Shown: positions 45,123-53,884 of the stretch, in pieces
Layout: each line of letters starts with the position of its first letter
How positions within the stretch are numbered: position 1 is the first letter of the stretch
Assembly (NCBI GenBank): GCA_030657355.1
Contig: CP131056.1
Location: 3,492,501-3,556,500 of the forward strand
Length of the DNA stretch: 64,000 nt
DNA from: Radicibacter daui
GTDB lineage: Bacteria > Pseudomonadota > Alphaproteobacteria > Radicibacterales > Radicibacteraceae
Reading direction: 5' to 3'
Program-made: the position numbers and the translations under genes
Notes under the pieces: model-generated
The model's database searches: none
Told to the model about the DNA's origin: nothing
Seen by the model: the letters and a program-made list of their open reading frames with translations, nothing else

Positions 45123-45962
45123 ATGCTGATCCGCTACGGCTATGAAATCACCCTTACTTTCCCCCAGCCGACAGCGCTGGTCTGCCTGCTGTCGGTTCAC
45201 GAACAGCACGCGCCCGGCATCCGGATACCGGAGACCACCTTCACCAACCCGCCTGTGCCGACATCGACCTATATCGATCTTTTCGGCAATCTGTGCCGGC
45301 GTTTTGCCGTTCCGGCCGGGGATGTAACGATCTGGGGCGATGCCACCATCGAGGATGACGGCCTGCCGGACCCGGTCTGCCCGCAGGCCCGAGAACTACC
45401 GGTTCCGGAACTGCCGGATGATTGCCTCGCCTACCTCGTGGGCAGCCGCTATTGCGAGACGGACCATCTGAGTCAGACCGCCTGGGATCTCTTCGGCAAC
45501 ATTCCGCCCGGCTGGGGACGCGTGCAGGCCATCTGCGACTTCGTCCATAACCACATCCATTTCGACTATATGCAGGCGCGCGCTACCCGCACCGCGCTGG
45601 AGGCCTACCGGGAAGGCGTGGGTGTGTGCCGGGATTTCGCCCATCTGGCCGTCACCTTCTGCCGCTGCCTCAACATTCCGGCGCGCTACGTCAACGGCCA
45701 TCTCGGCGACTTCGGCGTGCCCGTCGCGGGCCCGATGGATTTTGCTGCCTGGATCGAGGTTTTCCTCGATGGCGTCTGGCACACCTTCGATCCGCGCAAC
45801 AATGTGCCGCGTATCGGCCGCATCGTCGTTGCCCGGGGCCGCGACGCCGCGGATATCCCGCTCATCAACTCCTTCGGCCCGCATGTGCTGAAGGAGTTCC
45901 GGGTGTGGACCTATGAAGTGGACGCCCTGCCGCAAGTGGCGCCTGCCCCCTCGTCAGCCTGA
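45123..45962 (+). CDS. Transglutaminase-like (cysteine protease fold) family protein
   Basis: A 279-residue protein from ATG 45123. The N-terminal beta domain (about 1-125) is the transglutaminase-associated region often seen in bacteria. The core has the catalytic Cys in GVGVCRDFAHLAV, the His and the Asp region in WHTFDPRNNVPRIGRI, and NIPARYVNGHLG between. No signal peptide is visible. Members are amidases or proteases of unknown substrate; some are linked to circularly permuted ATP-grasp/alpha-E operons, which are not present here. Convergent with ppdK. Confidence 0.88.
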   Translation: MLIRYGYEITLTFPQPTALVCLLSVHEQHAPGIRIPETTFTNPPVPTSTYIDLFGNLCRRFAVPAGDVTIWGDATIEDDGLPDPVCPQARELPVPELPDDCLAYLVGSRYCETDHLSQTAWDLFGNIPPGWGRVQAICDFVHNHIHFDYMQARATRTALEAYREGVGVCRDFAHLAVTFCRCLNIPARYVNGHLGDFGVPVAGPMDFAAWIEVFLDGVWHTFDPRNNVPRIGRIVVARGRDAADIPLINSFGPHVLKEFRVWTYEVDALPQVAPAPSSA

Positions 45963-45967
45963 CCCCC

Positions 45968-46032
45968 AAAAAAAGACCCCCGCCCGGCGACGCTTCCAAG
46001 ATGAGTTCAGGAAGCGGCGCCGAAGGCGGGGG
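45968..46032 (-). terminator. Terminator of ppdK (large double-stem hairpin)
   Basis: CCCCCGCC (45977-45984) pairs with GGCGGGGG (46025-46032), and CGCTTCC (45991-45997) pairs with GGAAGCG (46010-46016). The seven A at 45968-45974 form a T-tract in minus-strand transcripts. Confidence 0.8.
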
Positions 46033-46131
46033 CAAGGGGGCCTGTTATCGGGGTCGGCAGTGCCTCGTCAGCAGTGCCGCCCCAGGTTTGTTACGGGCGT
46101 TTCCTCCGGTTTCTTCTTGCTTTTGAACCTG

Positions 46132-48843
46132 TTATTCGGCAGCCGCGGCCAGCACCGTCCGCGGGGCCTTGAGGCTTGCCTGCGCTGCCGCAAGGCGGGC
46201 CACCGGCACGCGGTAGGGCGAGCATGAGACATAATCGAGCCCGGCGCCGTGGCAGAAGGCGATCGAGGCCGGATCGCCGCCATGCTCACCGCAGATGCCG
46301 GTCTTGAGACCCGCGCGTTTCGCCCGGCCACGGGCAACGCCGATGGCCACCAGATCGCCCACACCATCGGTATCGAGGCTGGCGAAGGGGTCGTGGGCCA
46401 GGAGGCCGCGCTCGCGGTAGGCCGGCACGAACTTGCCGGCATCATCCCGGCTGAAGCCGAAGGTGAACTGCGTCAGGTCGTTGGTGCCGAAGCTGAAGAA
46501 CTCGGCGCTGGCCGCAATCTCCCCGGCCCGCAGGCAGGCCCGCGGCAGCTCGATCATCGTGCCCACCTTGATGGCGAGGGTGTGGCCGGTCTCGGCTTCC
46601 ACCTTTGCCGCCTCGTCGCGCACCACGTCGGCCAGGGCATTGAACTCGCCCTCAAGGCCAACCAGCGGCACCATCACCTCGACAGCCGTCTCGACGCCTT
46701 CCGCGGCCAGCTGCGAGGCTGCCTCGGTGATGGCACGGGCCTGCATGCGGGCAATTTCCGGATAGGTGATCATCAGGCGGCAGCCGCGATGGCCCATCAT
46801 CGGGTTGGCTTCATGCAGGGCATGCAGCCGGTCCTTGAGGCGCTCGACCGGAACCTTGAGGTCACCGGCAAGTTCCGCAATCGCCCCCTCGCCCTGCGGC
46901 AGGAACTCATGCAGCGGCGGGTCGAGCAGGCGGATGGTGACGGGCAGGCCCGCCATTTCCTTGAGGATGCCGGCGAAATCGGCCCGCTGGTAGGGCAGCA
47001 GCCGGTCCAGCGCAGCGATGCGGCCGGCCTCATCCTCGGCCAGGATCATCTCCCGCATGGCGCGGATGCGCTCCGGGGCGAAGAACATGTGCTCGGTGCG
47101 GCAAAGGCCGATGCCTTCGGCGCCGAAATCGCGGGCACGGGCGGCATCTTCCGGCGTGTCGGCATTGGCGCGCACCTTCATCTCGCGCACCGCGTCCGCC
47201 CAGGCCAGCAGCTGGCGCACATCCTCGCCCAGTTCCGGCAGCACGGTTTCCACCGCGCCCAGCATCACTTCGCCGGTGCCGCCATCAAGGGTGATGAGAT
47301 CGCCCGCCTTCACCACCGTGCCGTCCGGCGCGGTGATGGTTTCGGCCGCTTCGTTGATGATCAGCGTGCCCGCACCGGTCACGCAGCACTTGCCCATGCC
47401 GCGAGCCACCACGGCGGCGTGGCTGGTCATGCCGCCGGTCGCCGTCAGCACGCCTTGTGCGGCATGCATGCCGTGCACATCCTCCGGGCTCGTCTCGCGA
47501 CGCACCAGGATGACCTTGTCGCCGCGCGCCGCCGCAGCCTCGGCCGCATCGGCACAGAACACGACGGCGCCTGCCGCCGCGCCGGGGCTTGCCGGCAGGC
47601 CGCGGGCCAGCACGGTGCGTTTGGCATCCGGTGCAATGGTCGGGTGCAGCAACTGGTCAAGGCTCATGGCATCGACCCGCAGCAGCGCCTCTTCCCGCGT
47701 CAGCACACCCTCGGCCACCAGATCGGTGGCGATACGCACCGCCGCCCGGGCACTGCGCTTGCCGCCCCGCGTCTGCAGGAGGAAGAGCTTGCCCTGCTCG
47801 ATGGTGAACTCGATGTCCTGCATGTCGCGGTAGTGGGCTTCCAGCTTGTCCGACAGCGCGGTCAGCTCGTCATAGAGGCCCGGCATACGCTCCTTCAGCA
47901 CGGCCACCGGCTCCGGCGTGCGGATGCCGGCCACGACATCTTCACCCTGCGCGTTGGCCAGGAACTCGCCATAAAGTTCGCGCTCGCCCGTTACCGGATT
48001 GCGCGAGAAGACGACGCCGGTGCCGCTTTCGCCGGCCCGGTTGCCGAACACCATCGCCTGGATGGTAACAGCCGTGCCGGCAAGGCCGGTAATGCCCTCG
48101 ATGCGGCGATAGGTGCGGGCGCGCTGGCTCTCCCAGCTCATGAACACGGCGCGGATGGCCTTCATGAGCTGCACTTCCGGCTCCTGCGGGAACTCGGCGC
48201 CCGTCGCCTGCCGGACAATCAGCTTGTAGCGGTCAACAAGGCGGGTGAGATCGACCGGGGTCAGCCCGGTATCTTCCGCAACGCCGCGCTCGGCGCGCGC
48301 CTCAGCCAAAGCTTCTTCGAACAGCGCATGGTCGATGCCCAGCACCACATCGCCGAACATCTGGATGAAACGGCGGTAGGCATCCCAGGCGAAGCGCACA
48401 TCGCCGCTCTTGCGGGCAAGGCCGGCAACCGCCCGGTCATTGAGGCCAAGGTTCAGCACCGTGTCCATCATGCCCGGCATCGAGATGGCAGCGCCCGAGC
48501 GGACCGATACCAGCAGCGGGTCCTCGGCATCGCCCAGCTTGCGGCCGCTCTGCGCTTCCAGCGCGGCAAGCGCCTTGTCGACCTGCAGCTGAAGGTCGGC
48601 GGGAAACCGCTGGCCGAGCGTGTTGAAGTCGCGGCAGGTCTCGGTGGTGATGACGAAGCCCGGTGGCACCGGAATGCCGAGGCGGGCCATTTCGGCCACA
48701 TTGGCACCCTTGCCACCCAGGAGTTCGCGCATCTCGGCGCGGCCCTCGCTGAAGGCATAGACGCGCTTGCCGGCCACCGGGGCGGGCGTGCTCAGGCAAA
48801 GATCGGGCGTTACCGCCACCGGCGGTTTCGTCTGCTTGACCAT
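46132..48843 (-). CDS. ppdK: Pyruvate, phosphate dikinase
   Basis: Interconverts pyruvate + ATP + Pi and phosphoenolpyruvate + AMP + PPi; cytoplasmic. The start at 48843 gives 903 residues, the normal length; the open extension upstream is not protein-like. The N-terminal ATP-grasp domain has YAFSEGRAEMRELLGGKGAN. The central phospho-His domain has GGMTSHAAVVARGMGKCCV with the catalytic His. The C-terminal PEP/pyruvate barrel has GLCRTEHMFF, MMGHRGCRL and FFSFGTNDLTQFTFGFSRDD, and GICGEHGGDP with the catalytic Cys. It lets the cell make PEP from pyruvate. The long leader carries repeated TTTCGAAA palindromes. Confidence 0.96.
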   Translation of the reverse strand: MVKQTKPPVAVTPDLCLSTPAPVAGKRVYAFSEGRAEMRELLGGKGANVAEMARLGIPVPPGFVITTETCRDFNTLGQRFPADLQLQVDKALAALEAQSGRKLGDAEDPLLVSVRSGAAISMPGMMDTVLNLGLNDRAVAGLARKSGDVRFAWDAYRRFIQMFGDVVLGIDHALFEEALAEARAERGVAEDTGLTPVDLTRLVDRYKLIVRQATGAEFPQEPEVQLMKAIRAVFMSWESQRARTYRRIEGITGLAGTAVTIQAMVFGNRAGESGTGVVFSRNPVTGERELYGEFLANAQGEDVVAGIRTPEPVAVLKERMPGLYDELTALSDKLEAHYRDMQDIEFTIEQGKLFLLQTRGGKRSARAAVRIATDLVAEGVLTREEALLRVDAMSLDQLLHPTIAPDAKRTVLARGLPASPGAAAGAVVFCADAAEAAAARGDKVILVRRETSPEDVHGMHAAQGVLTATGGMTSHAAVVARGMGKCCVTGAGTLIINEAAETITAPDGTVVKAGDLITLDGGTGEVMLGAVETVLPELGEDVRQLLAWADAVREMKVRANADTPEDAARARDFGAEGIGLCRTEHMFFAPERIRAMREMILAEDEAGRIAALDRLLPYQRADFAGILKEMAGLPVTIRLLDPPLHEFLPQGEGAIAELAGDLKVPVERLKDRLHALHEANPMMGHRGCRLMITYPEIARMQARAITEAASQLAAEGVETAVEVMVPLVGLEGEFNALADVVRDEAAKVEAETGHTLAIKVGTMIELPRACLRAGEIAASAEFFSFGTNDLTQFTFGFSRDDAGKFVPAYRERGLLAHDPFASLDTDGVGDLVAIGVARGRAKRAGLKTGICGEHGGDPASIAFCHGAGLDYVSCSPYRVPVARLAAAQASLKAPRTVLAAAAE

Positions 48844-49418
48844 TTTCCATGTCTCCGTCGAGGCCTGCGTCAGAGCCGGTGGCTTGTTTTGGTGCCTGCC
48901 GTTTCCGTGCCGCAGATGTTGCTCACCAGGGCGTTTGCGTTCCTTGATGAAACGAAACTGACGCAGGCTGGTTTCACTGCGCAAGGGACTATTTTGTGAC
49001 CGGAGCTTCCAGGCTCAAAAGCGCAGTTTCCGTGTCGACAAGCCTCTGAAAGCGTCTAAAAACGGTCAATTTTTCTGCTAAACCGGTTAAGCGAAAATTT
49101 TGCTTTCGAAATTTCCGACAGAACAAAAAGCCATCGAAAGATATTTACGATCCCCGGATTTCTGCTTTCGAAAATGCAAAGCCGCACTTTCGAAATGCGG
49201 TGCGGCATTTTTCTTCTGCCGGCACCCCATCTGTCACAAAATGGCAACAGGACGAAACCGCTTTCAGCCGGTTTCCGGGCCAATTTCGCCGGTTTTGGCC
49301 ATGCCGCGCCGCAGCAGCGTTCGCCGACTCATTCACGGATAACCGCCCCGGCGACTTACGCTTCGCCCTCGCCCGCAAACAGCGGCGCCAAAGCGGCCTC
49401 AATCGAAAGCGGATGGGC
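48844..49418. other. 575-bp ppdK upstream region
   Basis: A gene-free stretch between the motB stop and the ppdK start, and so the regulatory region of ppdK. It is AT-richer than its surroundings at 49040-49220 and contains three TTTCGAAA palindromes. No small RNA or gene was recognised. Confidence 0.6.
49104..49195. promoter_or_regulatory. Three TTTCGAAA palindromes upstream of ppdK
   Basis: Perfect TTTCGAAA at 49104-49111, 49166-49173 and 49188-49195. Spacing is 62 and 22 bp, close to whole helical turns. Two copies are preceded by TGC (TGCTTTCGAAA) and two are followed by ATGC, so the site may extend beyond 8 bp. Distance to the ppdK start is about 260-350 bp. Confidence 0.5.
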
Positions 49419-50501
49419 TTATTTCAAAAGTTCCGGCGCGGCATTGGGGTCGTAACCCGAGGTACTGGGCAGGTCGGTCAGCAGCACCATGGTAATGCGC
49501 CGGTTGCGCGGATTGGTGGGGTCGGCCGGCAGGGCCGGGTCGGTGCTGGCAAGGCCAACCACCTGGGCAATGCGGTCTTCGGGAATGCCTGCCTGCATCA
49601 GCACCTGCCGCGCCGCATTGGCGCGGTCCACCGACAGGTCCCAGTTGCCATAGCCATTCACCCCGTTGAAGGGCACGCTGTCGGTATGCCCCTCGATCTT
49701 GATGCGGTTGGGCAGAACGGAAATCACCCTGGCCACCGCCTGCAGGATAGCGCGTGTCTGGTCATAAAGCGCGTTGCTGCCGGTCGGGAACATCGAGAAA
49801 CGGTCCTGGTCCAGGAGCTGGATGCGCAGCCCCTCCGGCGTGCGGTCAATCTTGAGGCTGTCTTTCAGGGCGTTCAGCAGCGGGTTCTGCTGGATGGCGG
49901 CGTTCAGCCGGCGCTCGGCGGTCTCGAAGCGCTGTTCCTCGCGTTTGGCGAGTTCCTTGCGCATGTCCTCCGGGCTCAGCTTGTCCACCTCCGGCGCGTT
50001 GGGGTCGGTGGTGCCGTCCTTGTTCTCCATTTTGGGGTCGGCAATCTTGGGCGGCTTCACCGTCGCGCCGGTCGGCGCATTGCCGGCAACGTCATCGGGG
50101 CTGGTTGCCATGGTGTCGCCCTCGATGGGCTTCTTCGTCTGGATCAGCCCTTCATCCTCGCCGCCGAATTCATCGTCCCCCGGCGGGTCCACTTCCACCG
50201 GCAGCGGCGTCGCGATGATGGAAGGTGCCGGGGCATTGATGCCGCCCTTGGTCAGCGCATCGCCGCCGAAGATACCGGCGGAGCCCGAGGTGGAGCGCGT
50301 GGCGCTCACCGGGGCAAAATAGTCGGCAACACCTTCGATCTTGGGATGTTCAACGGCATTCAGCAGCCAGAGCAGCAGGAAGAAGGCCATCATCGCGGTC
50401 ACAAAGTCGGCATAGGCCACCTTCCAGGCGCCGCCATGCGCGGCCCCGCCGACTTTCTTGATCCTGACGATCACCGGTTGTTTCAGGCCGTCATCAGCCA
50501 T
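49419..50501 (-). CDS. motB: Flagellar motor stator protein MotB
   Basis: Inner-membrane stator component that, with MotA, couples ion flow to flagellar rotation and binds peptidoglycan. The 360-residue protein has a short cytoplasmic N terminus with a KVGGAAHGGAWKVAYADF motif. The proton-binding Asp is D32 at the start of the single membrane helix (TAMMAFFLLLWLLNAV), the same number as in E. coli. A long acidic Pro-rich linker follows (about 60-200), then an OmpA-like peptidoglycan-binding domain (about 225-345) with IKIEGHTDSVPF and LSVDRANAARQVL. No motA gene is adjacent on either side. Confidence 0.93.
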   Translation of the reverse strand: MADDGLKQPVIVRIKKVGGAAHGGAWKVAYADFVTAMMAFFLLLWLLNAVEHPKIEGVADYFAPVSATRSTSGSAGIFGGDALTKGGINAPAPSIIATPLPVEVDPPGDDEFGGEDEGLIQTKKPIEGDTMATSPDDVAGNAPTGATVKPPKIADPKMENKDGTTDPNAPEVDKLSPEDMRKELAKREEQRFETAERRLNAAIQQNPLLNALKDSLKIDRTPEGLRIQLLDQDRFSMFPTGSNALYDQTRAILQAVARVISVLPNRIKIEGHTDSVPFNGVNGYGNWDLSVDRANAARQVLMQAGIPEDRIAQVVGLASTDPALPADPTNPRNRRITMVLLTDLPSTSGYDPNAAPELLK

Positions 50502-50675
50502 AGCCCGGGCTCGGTTCCATCCTGTTGCACCGCCGCAAGCACTGCCATCTACCTGAAATAGCTGCCCTGCCTGTTCAGCTTAGCAGCTTTGCAAAGCGGG
50601 GGAACTGTGGCAAGACCAAGCAGGAATAAGGATCAGACCGCCAGTTGCAGGATGCATGCTGGCAGGGGTTACAAC

Positions 50676-50951
50676 ATGCGCTCAGTTACCGCTCACGAAC
50701 CGCCCTTCAAGCGTGAAGAAGATCTGGAGCGCATCATCGAAATCTGCAGCCGCGGCAACGCCTATATTCTCGTCATCAATATGGGCGAGATGGCCGGCTG
50801 CGGGCAGATTTTCGTCAAGAACGGTGTCGGTAACGACTTTACCTCCGCCGGCATCATTGCCCTTGAGCTGATGCGCAGCATCGTGCGCCACCCGCGTTTT
50901 TACCGCGACGGCGCCAATGCCATGCGCTGGCGCCTGAGCCCGCCCGGCTGA
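50676..50951 (+). CDS. Hypothetical protein (91 aa) coupled to a di-heme oxidoreductase gene
   Basis: ATG 50676 lies 7-8 nt from AGGGG; upstream ATGs in frame lack this. The sequence MRSVTAHEPPFKREEDLERI, IEICSRGNAYILVINMGEMA and GCGQIFVKNGVGNDFTSAGI looks like a small alpha/beta domain with two Cys. No signal peptide. No family recognised. The stop overlaps the next ATG (TGATG), so translation of the di-heme gene is probably coupled to it. Confidence 0.6.
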   Translation: MRSVTAHEPPFKREEDLERIIEICSRGNAYILVINMGEMAGCGQIFVKNGVGNDFTSAGIIALELMRSIVRHPRFYRDGANAMRWRLSPPG

Positions 50952-52375
50952 TGGCTGCGGGGCGACGGGCCACCGGCCGGCTCCTGCCGGCAATGGCGGC
51001 CCTTGCCGGCCTCTTGCTGCTGGCCGCCTGCGGGCCAACGGATCAGCCTGCCCCGGCTCAAGCCAGCATTGCCTCCCCGGCCGCACTGACTTCGCCACTG
51101 CCGGCGCCCCCGGTAACCCTGGGCGGCGCCACCGGCCGCGCTTTTGCCGGGGAGCCTGCCTTTGGCCTGCCGGCCGCCAATCTCGCTCCCGGCGATCTGC
51201 GCGACTTTGTGGCCGGCAACCGCATCTTCAATACCGACTGGCGGCCCCTCGATCCGGCACGGCCCGAAGCGCCCTTCAGCGGCCTTGGCCCCTATTTTGA
51301 AGAAAGCTCCTGCACCGCCTGCCATCATCGCGACGGGCGCGGTGACCGGGAAACGCTACTGCTGCATCTCTCCATCGCCGGCTCCCCGGCTGAAGCGCCG
51401 CACCCGCTTTTCGGCACCCAGCTCCAGCGCAAGGTCCTGCCCGGCCTTGAGCCGCTGCCCTATCCTGCCCTCGTCTGGCAGCAAAGCCGTGCCTCCCTTG
51501 CCGGCGGCGAAACGGTAACACTGGAAAAACCCGTCTGGCGCTGGGCCGGGCCGCCGCCGGAAATGGCCGTCAGCGCCCGCCTCGCCCCCCCGATGATCGG
51601 CCTTGGCCTGCTGGCCGCCGTGCCGGAAAATGAAATCGCCGCCCTGGCCGACGCGGACGATAAGGATGGCGATGGCATCAGTGGCCGCATGAACCGGGTG
51701 ACGGACAGCGTAACCGGCAAGGAAAGTCTCGGCCGCTTCGGCTGGAAGGCCAGCGTGGCAAGCCTGCTGGAGCAGGTGATGATTGCGACCCACCGGGATT
51801 TCGGCCTCACCTCCGCCGCCTTCCCCGCCCCGGATTGCCCGGGCGGCGAACGTCAGGCTGCCTGCCGCGCCGCCGCCGGCAGCAACCCTACCGAACTGCC
51901 CGCCCGTTTTGCCGATCAGCTGACCGTCTATAGCCACCTGCTGTCGGTGCCGGAGCGGCGCGGCGGCGGTGACCCGCAAATCGCCCGCGGCTTTGCCCTC
52001 TTCCGCTCGCTCGGCTGCGCCGCCTGTCACCAGGAGACGCTGACGACCGGCAGCAGCCCCTTTGCCGAACTGGCAAACCAGACCATCCACCCCTTCACCG
52101 ACCTGCTTCTGCACGATATGGGCGACGGGCTTGCCGATGGCGTGCCGCAGGGCGGGGCCACCGGCACCGAATGGCGCACCGCCCCGCTCTGGGGCCTTGG
52201 CCTTGCCGAAACCGTCGCCAGCAAACCGCCCGTCTATCTGCATGACGGCCGCGCCCGCACCCTTACCGAAGCCATTCTCTGGCATGGCGGGGAAGCGCAA
52301 AAGGCGCGGGACGGTTTTGCGCAATTGGGCGCGGACGAGCGGGCTGCGGTTCTGACGTTCCTCGCGGCGCTTTAG
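50951..52375 (+). CDS. Di-heme oxidoreductase (DHOR) family lipoprotein
   Basis: A 474-residue secreted c-type cytochrome-like protein. The N terminus is a lipoprotein signal with lipobox LAAC (lipidated Cys C27). Two haem-binding motifs, CTACH (about 118-122) and CAACH (about 357-361), and WRTAPLWGLGLAE and YLHDGRARTLTEAILWHGGE match the DHOR family (formerly called thiol oxidoreductase). Such proteins occur with iron-uptake or imelysin genes elsewhere; none is adjacent here. The electron donor and acceptor are unknown. Starts at a TGATG overlap with the preceding small gene. Confidence 0.88.
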   Translation: MAAGRRATGRLLPAMAALAGLLLLAACGPTDQPAPAQASIASPAALTSPLPAPPVTLGGATGRAFAGEPAFGLPAANLAPGDLRDFVAGNRIFNTDWRPLDPARPEAPFSGLGPYFEESSCTACHHRDGRGDRETLLLHLSIAGSPAEAPHPLFGTQLQRKVLPGLEPLPYPALVWQQSRASLAGGETVTLEKPVWRWAGPPPEMAVSARLAPPMIGLGLLAAVPENEIAALADADDKDGDGISGRMNRVTDSVTGKESLGRFGWKASVASLLEQVMIATHRDFGLTSAAFPAPDCPGGERQAACRAAAGSNPTELPARFADQLTVYSHLLSVPERRGGGDPQIARGFALFRSLGCAACHQETLTTGSSPFAELANQTIHPFTDLLLHDMGDGLADGVPQGGATGTEWRTAPLWGLGLAETVASKPPVYLHDGRARTLTEAILWHGGEAQKARDGFAQLGADERAAVLTFLAAL

Positions 52376-53883
52376 GTGAGATCTGCCGGCAGAAGGCTTG
52401 CCGGCACATTCTGATAACTGACAGGCCGCAGAAACCGCCGGATGGCCAGCGTCCCTACCGAAGTCGCGCCAAAATTGGTCGAGGCCGGATAGGGGCCGCC
52501 ATGGACCATGGCACTGCAAACCTCAACTCCGGTCGGGAAGCCATTCACCAGCACGCGACCGGCCTTGCGCTCCAGCACGGGGAGCAGTTGCGCAGCCAGC
52601 GGATGGTCACCCTCATCCATATGCAAGGTGGCCGTAAGCTGGCCTTCAAGGCTGCGGGCAACGGCCATCATTTCCGCCTCGTCCGCGACCACGACGGCGA
52701 TCCCCACCGGCCCGAAGACTTCGTGTGCCAATTCAGGGTTCGCCATCCAGACCTTGCCGCTGGTCCGGAGCAGGCACGGCGCACCGTAACGGCCTTCGGC
52801 CTCCACCTTCAGGACTGTTTCCACTCCAGCAACAGCCTGCAGCCGGTCAGCACCCTGCCGGCAAGCTCCGGCAATCCCGTCTGTCAGCATTAGCTGCGGC
52901 GCCGGCTCCGCAAGTGCGGTTCGGGTGGCCGCAACCAGCGGCCCCGCCTGCCCCGCCGGCAGGATGGCGACACCAGGATTGGTACAAAACTGGCCGGCCC
53001 CCATAGCCAACGACCCGGCCCAACCGCGTCCGATCGCCTCACTGCGGGCCGCGAGTGCCGCCGGCAGCAGGAACATCGGATTGATCGAGCCCAGCTCCCC
53101 AAAGAACGGAATGGGTTGCGGCCGCGCGGCGCAAAGATCGAATAACGCCCGGCCGGCCGCAAGCGACCCGGTAAAACCAACCGCCCCAATCAACGGATGC
53201 CGGACGAGCGCGTGCCCCACCGCAGCCGTGTTGCCCTGGACAAGGCTGAATGTGCCCGCTGGCACGCCGGTGGCGTCTATTGCGGCCAGGATAGCTTCGG
53301 CTACCAGCTCGCTGGTGCCGGGATGGGCCGGATGACCCTTTACCACCACCGGGCATCCCGCCGCCAGCGCCGAGGCGGTATCTCCTCCGGCAACCGAAAA
53401 GGCGAGCGGAAAATTGGAGGCGCCGAACACAGCCACCGGCCCGATCGGCCGCTGCATCATCCTGATATCCGGGCGCGGCAGCGGCTGACGCTCCGGCAGC
53501 GCACCATCGTGCCGCCGGTCAAGATAATCCCCGGCGCGAATATGGGCGGCAAACAGCCTGAGCTGTCCCGCCGTGCGCCCCCGCTCGCCCTCAAGGCGAG
53601 CCGGCGGCAGTCCGCTCTCCCGGCAGGCGATCTCCGTTATCTGCTCGCCCCGGGCCTCGATCTCACCGGCAATTGCCTCCAGAAAGGTTGCCCGCTGCTC
53701 GCGCGGCAGCCAGCCATAAACGCCAAATGCCTCTTCCGCCGCCCGTACTGCCCGGTCGATCTGATCGGCACTGGCAACGCCGAAACTCTCGACCGTACCG
53801 CGCACCGGGGCCGAAAAGAACCGCTCTTCGCTCGCCACCCAGTCACCGGCGATCAGATGCTTGCCCTGGGGTTTGAAAGTCAC
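52372..53883 (-). CDS. Aldehyde dehydrogenase, 2-oxoglutarate-semialdehyde dehydrogenase type
   Basis: NAD(P)-dependent aldehyde dehydrogenase, 503 residues from GTG 53883, which has GGAG 6 nt upstream and lies one base after the preceding stop. FGASNFPLAFSVAGGDTASA and VVKGHPAHPGTSE form the cofactor site. FTGSLAAGRALFD follows, then the catalytic Glu in FFGELGSINPMF and the catalytic Cys in GAGQFCTNPG. The sequence type matches the 2-oxoglutarate-semialdehyde dehydrogenases of aldarate and pentose degradation, and the nearby KdgD-type gene supplies exactly that aldehyde. The stop overlaps the convergent di-heme gene by 4 bp. Confidence 0.88.
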   Translation of the reverse strand: MTFKPQGKHLIAGDWVASEERFFSAPVRGTVESFGVASADQIDRAVRAAEEAFGVYGWLPREQRATFLEAIAGEIEARGEQITEIACRESGLPPARLEGERGRTAGQLRLFAAHIRAGDYLDRRHDGALPERQPLPRPDIRMMQRPIGPVAVFGASNFPLAFSVAGGDTASALAAGCPVVVKGHPAHPGTSELVAEAILAAIDATGVPAGTFSLVQGNTAAVGHALVRHPLIGAVGFTGSLAAGRALFDLCAARPQPIPFFGELGSINPMFLLPAALAARSEAIGRGWAGSLAMGAGQFCTNPGVAILPAGQAGPLVAATRTALAEPAPQLMLTDGIAGACRQGADRLQAVAGVETVLKVEAEGRYGAPCLLRTSGKVWMANPELAHEVFGPVGIAVVVADEAEMMAVARSLEGQLTATLHMDEGDHPLAAQLLPVLERKAGRVLVNGFPTGVEVCSAMVHGGPYPASTNFGATSVGTLAIRRFLRPVSYQNVPASLLPADLT

Positions 53884-53884
53884 G

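Noticed and set aside
46249-48999. A 916-codon open frame on the plus strand across ppdK
   Set aside because: It is antisense to a textbook ppdK with all catalytic motifs; GC-rich codon bias leaves the complementary frame open. Its translation is His/Gly/Arg-rich and matches nothing.
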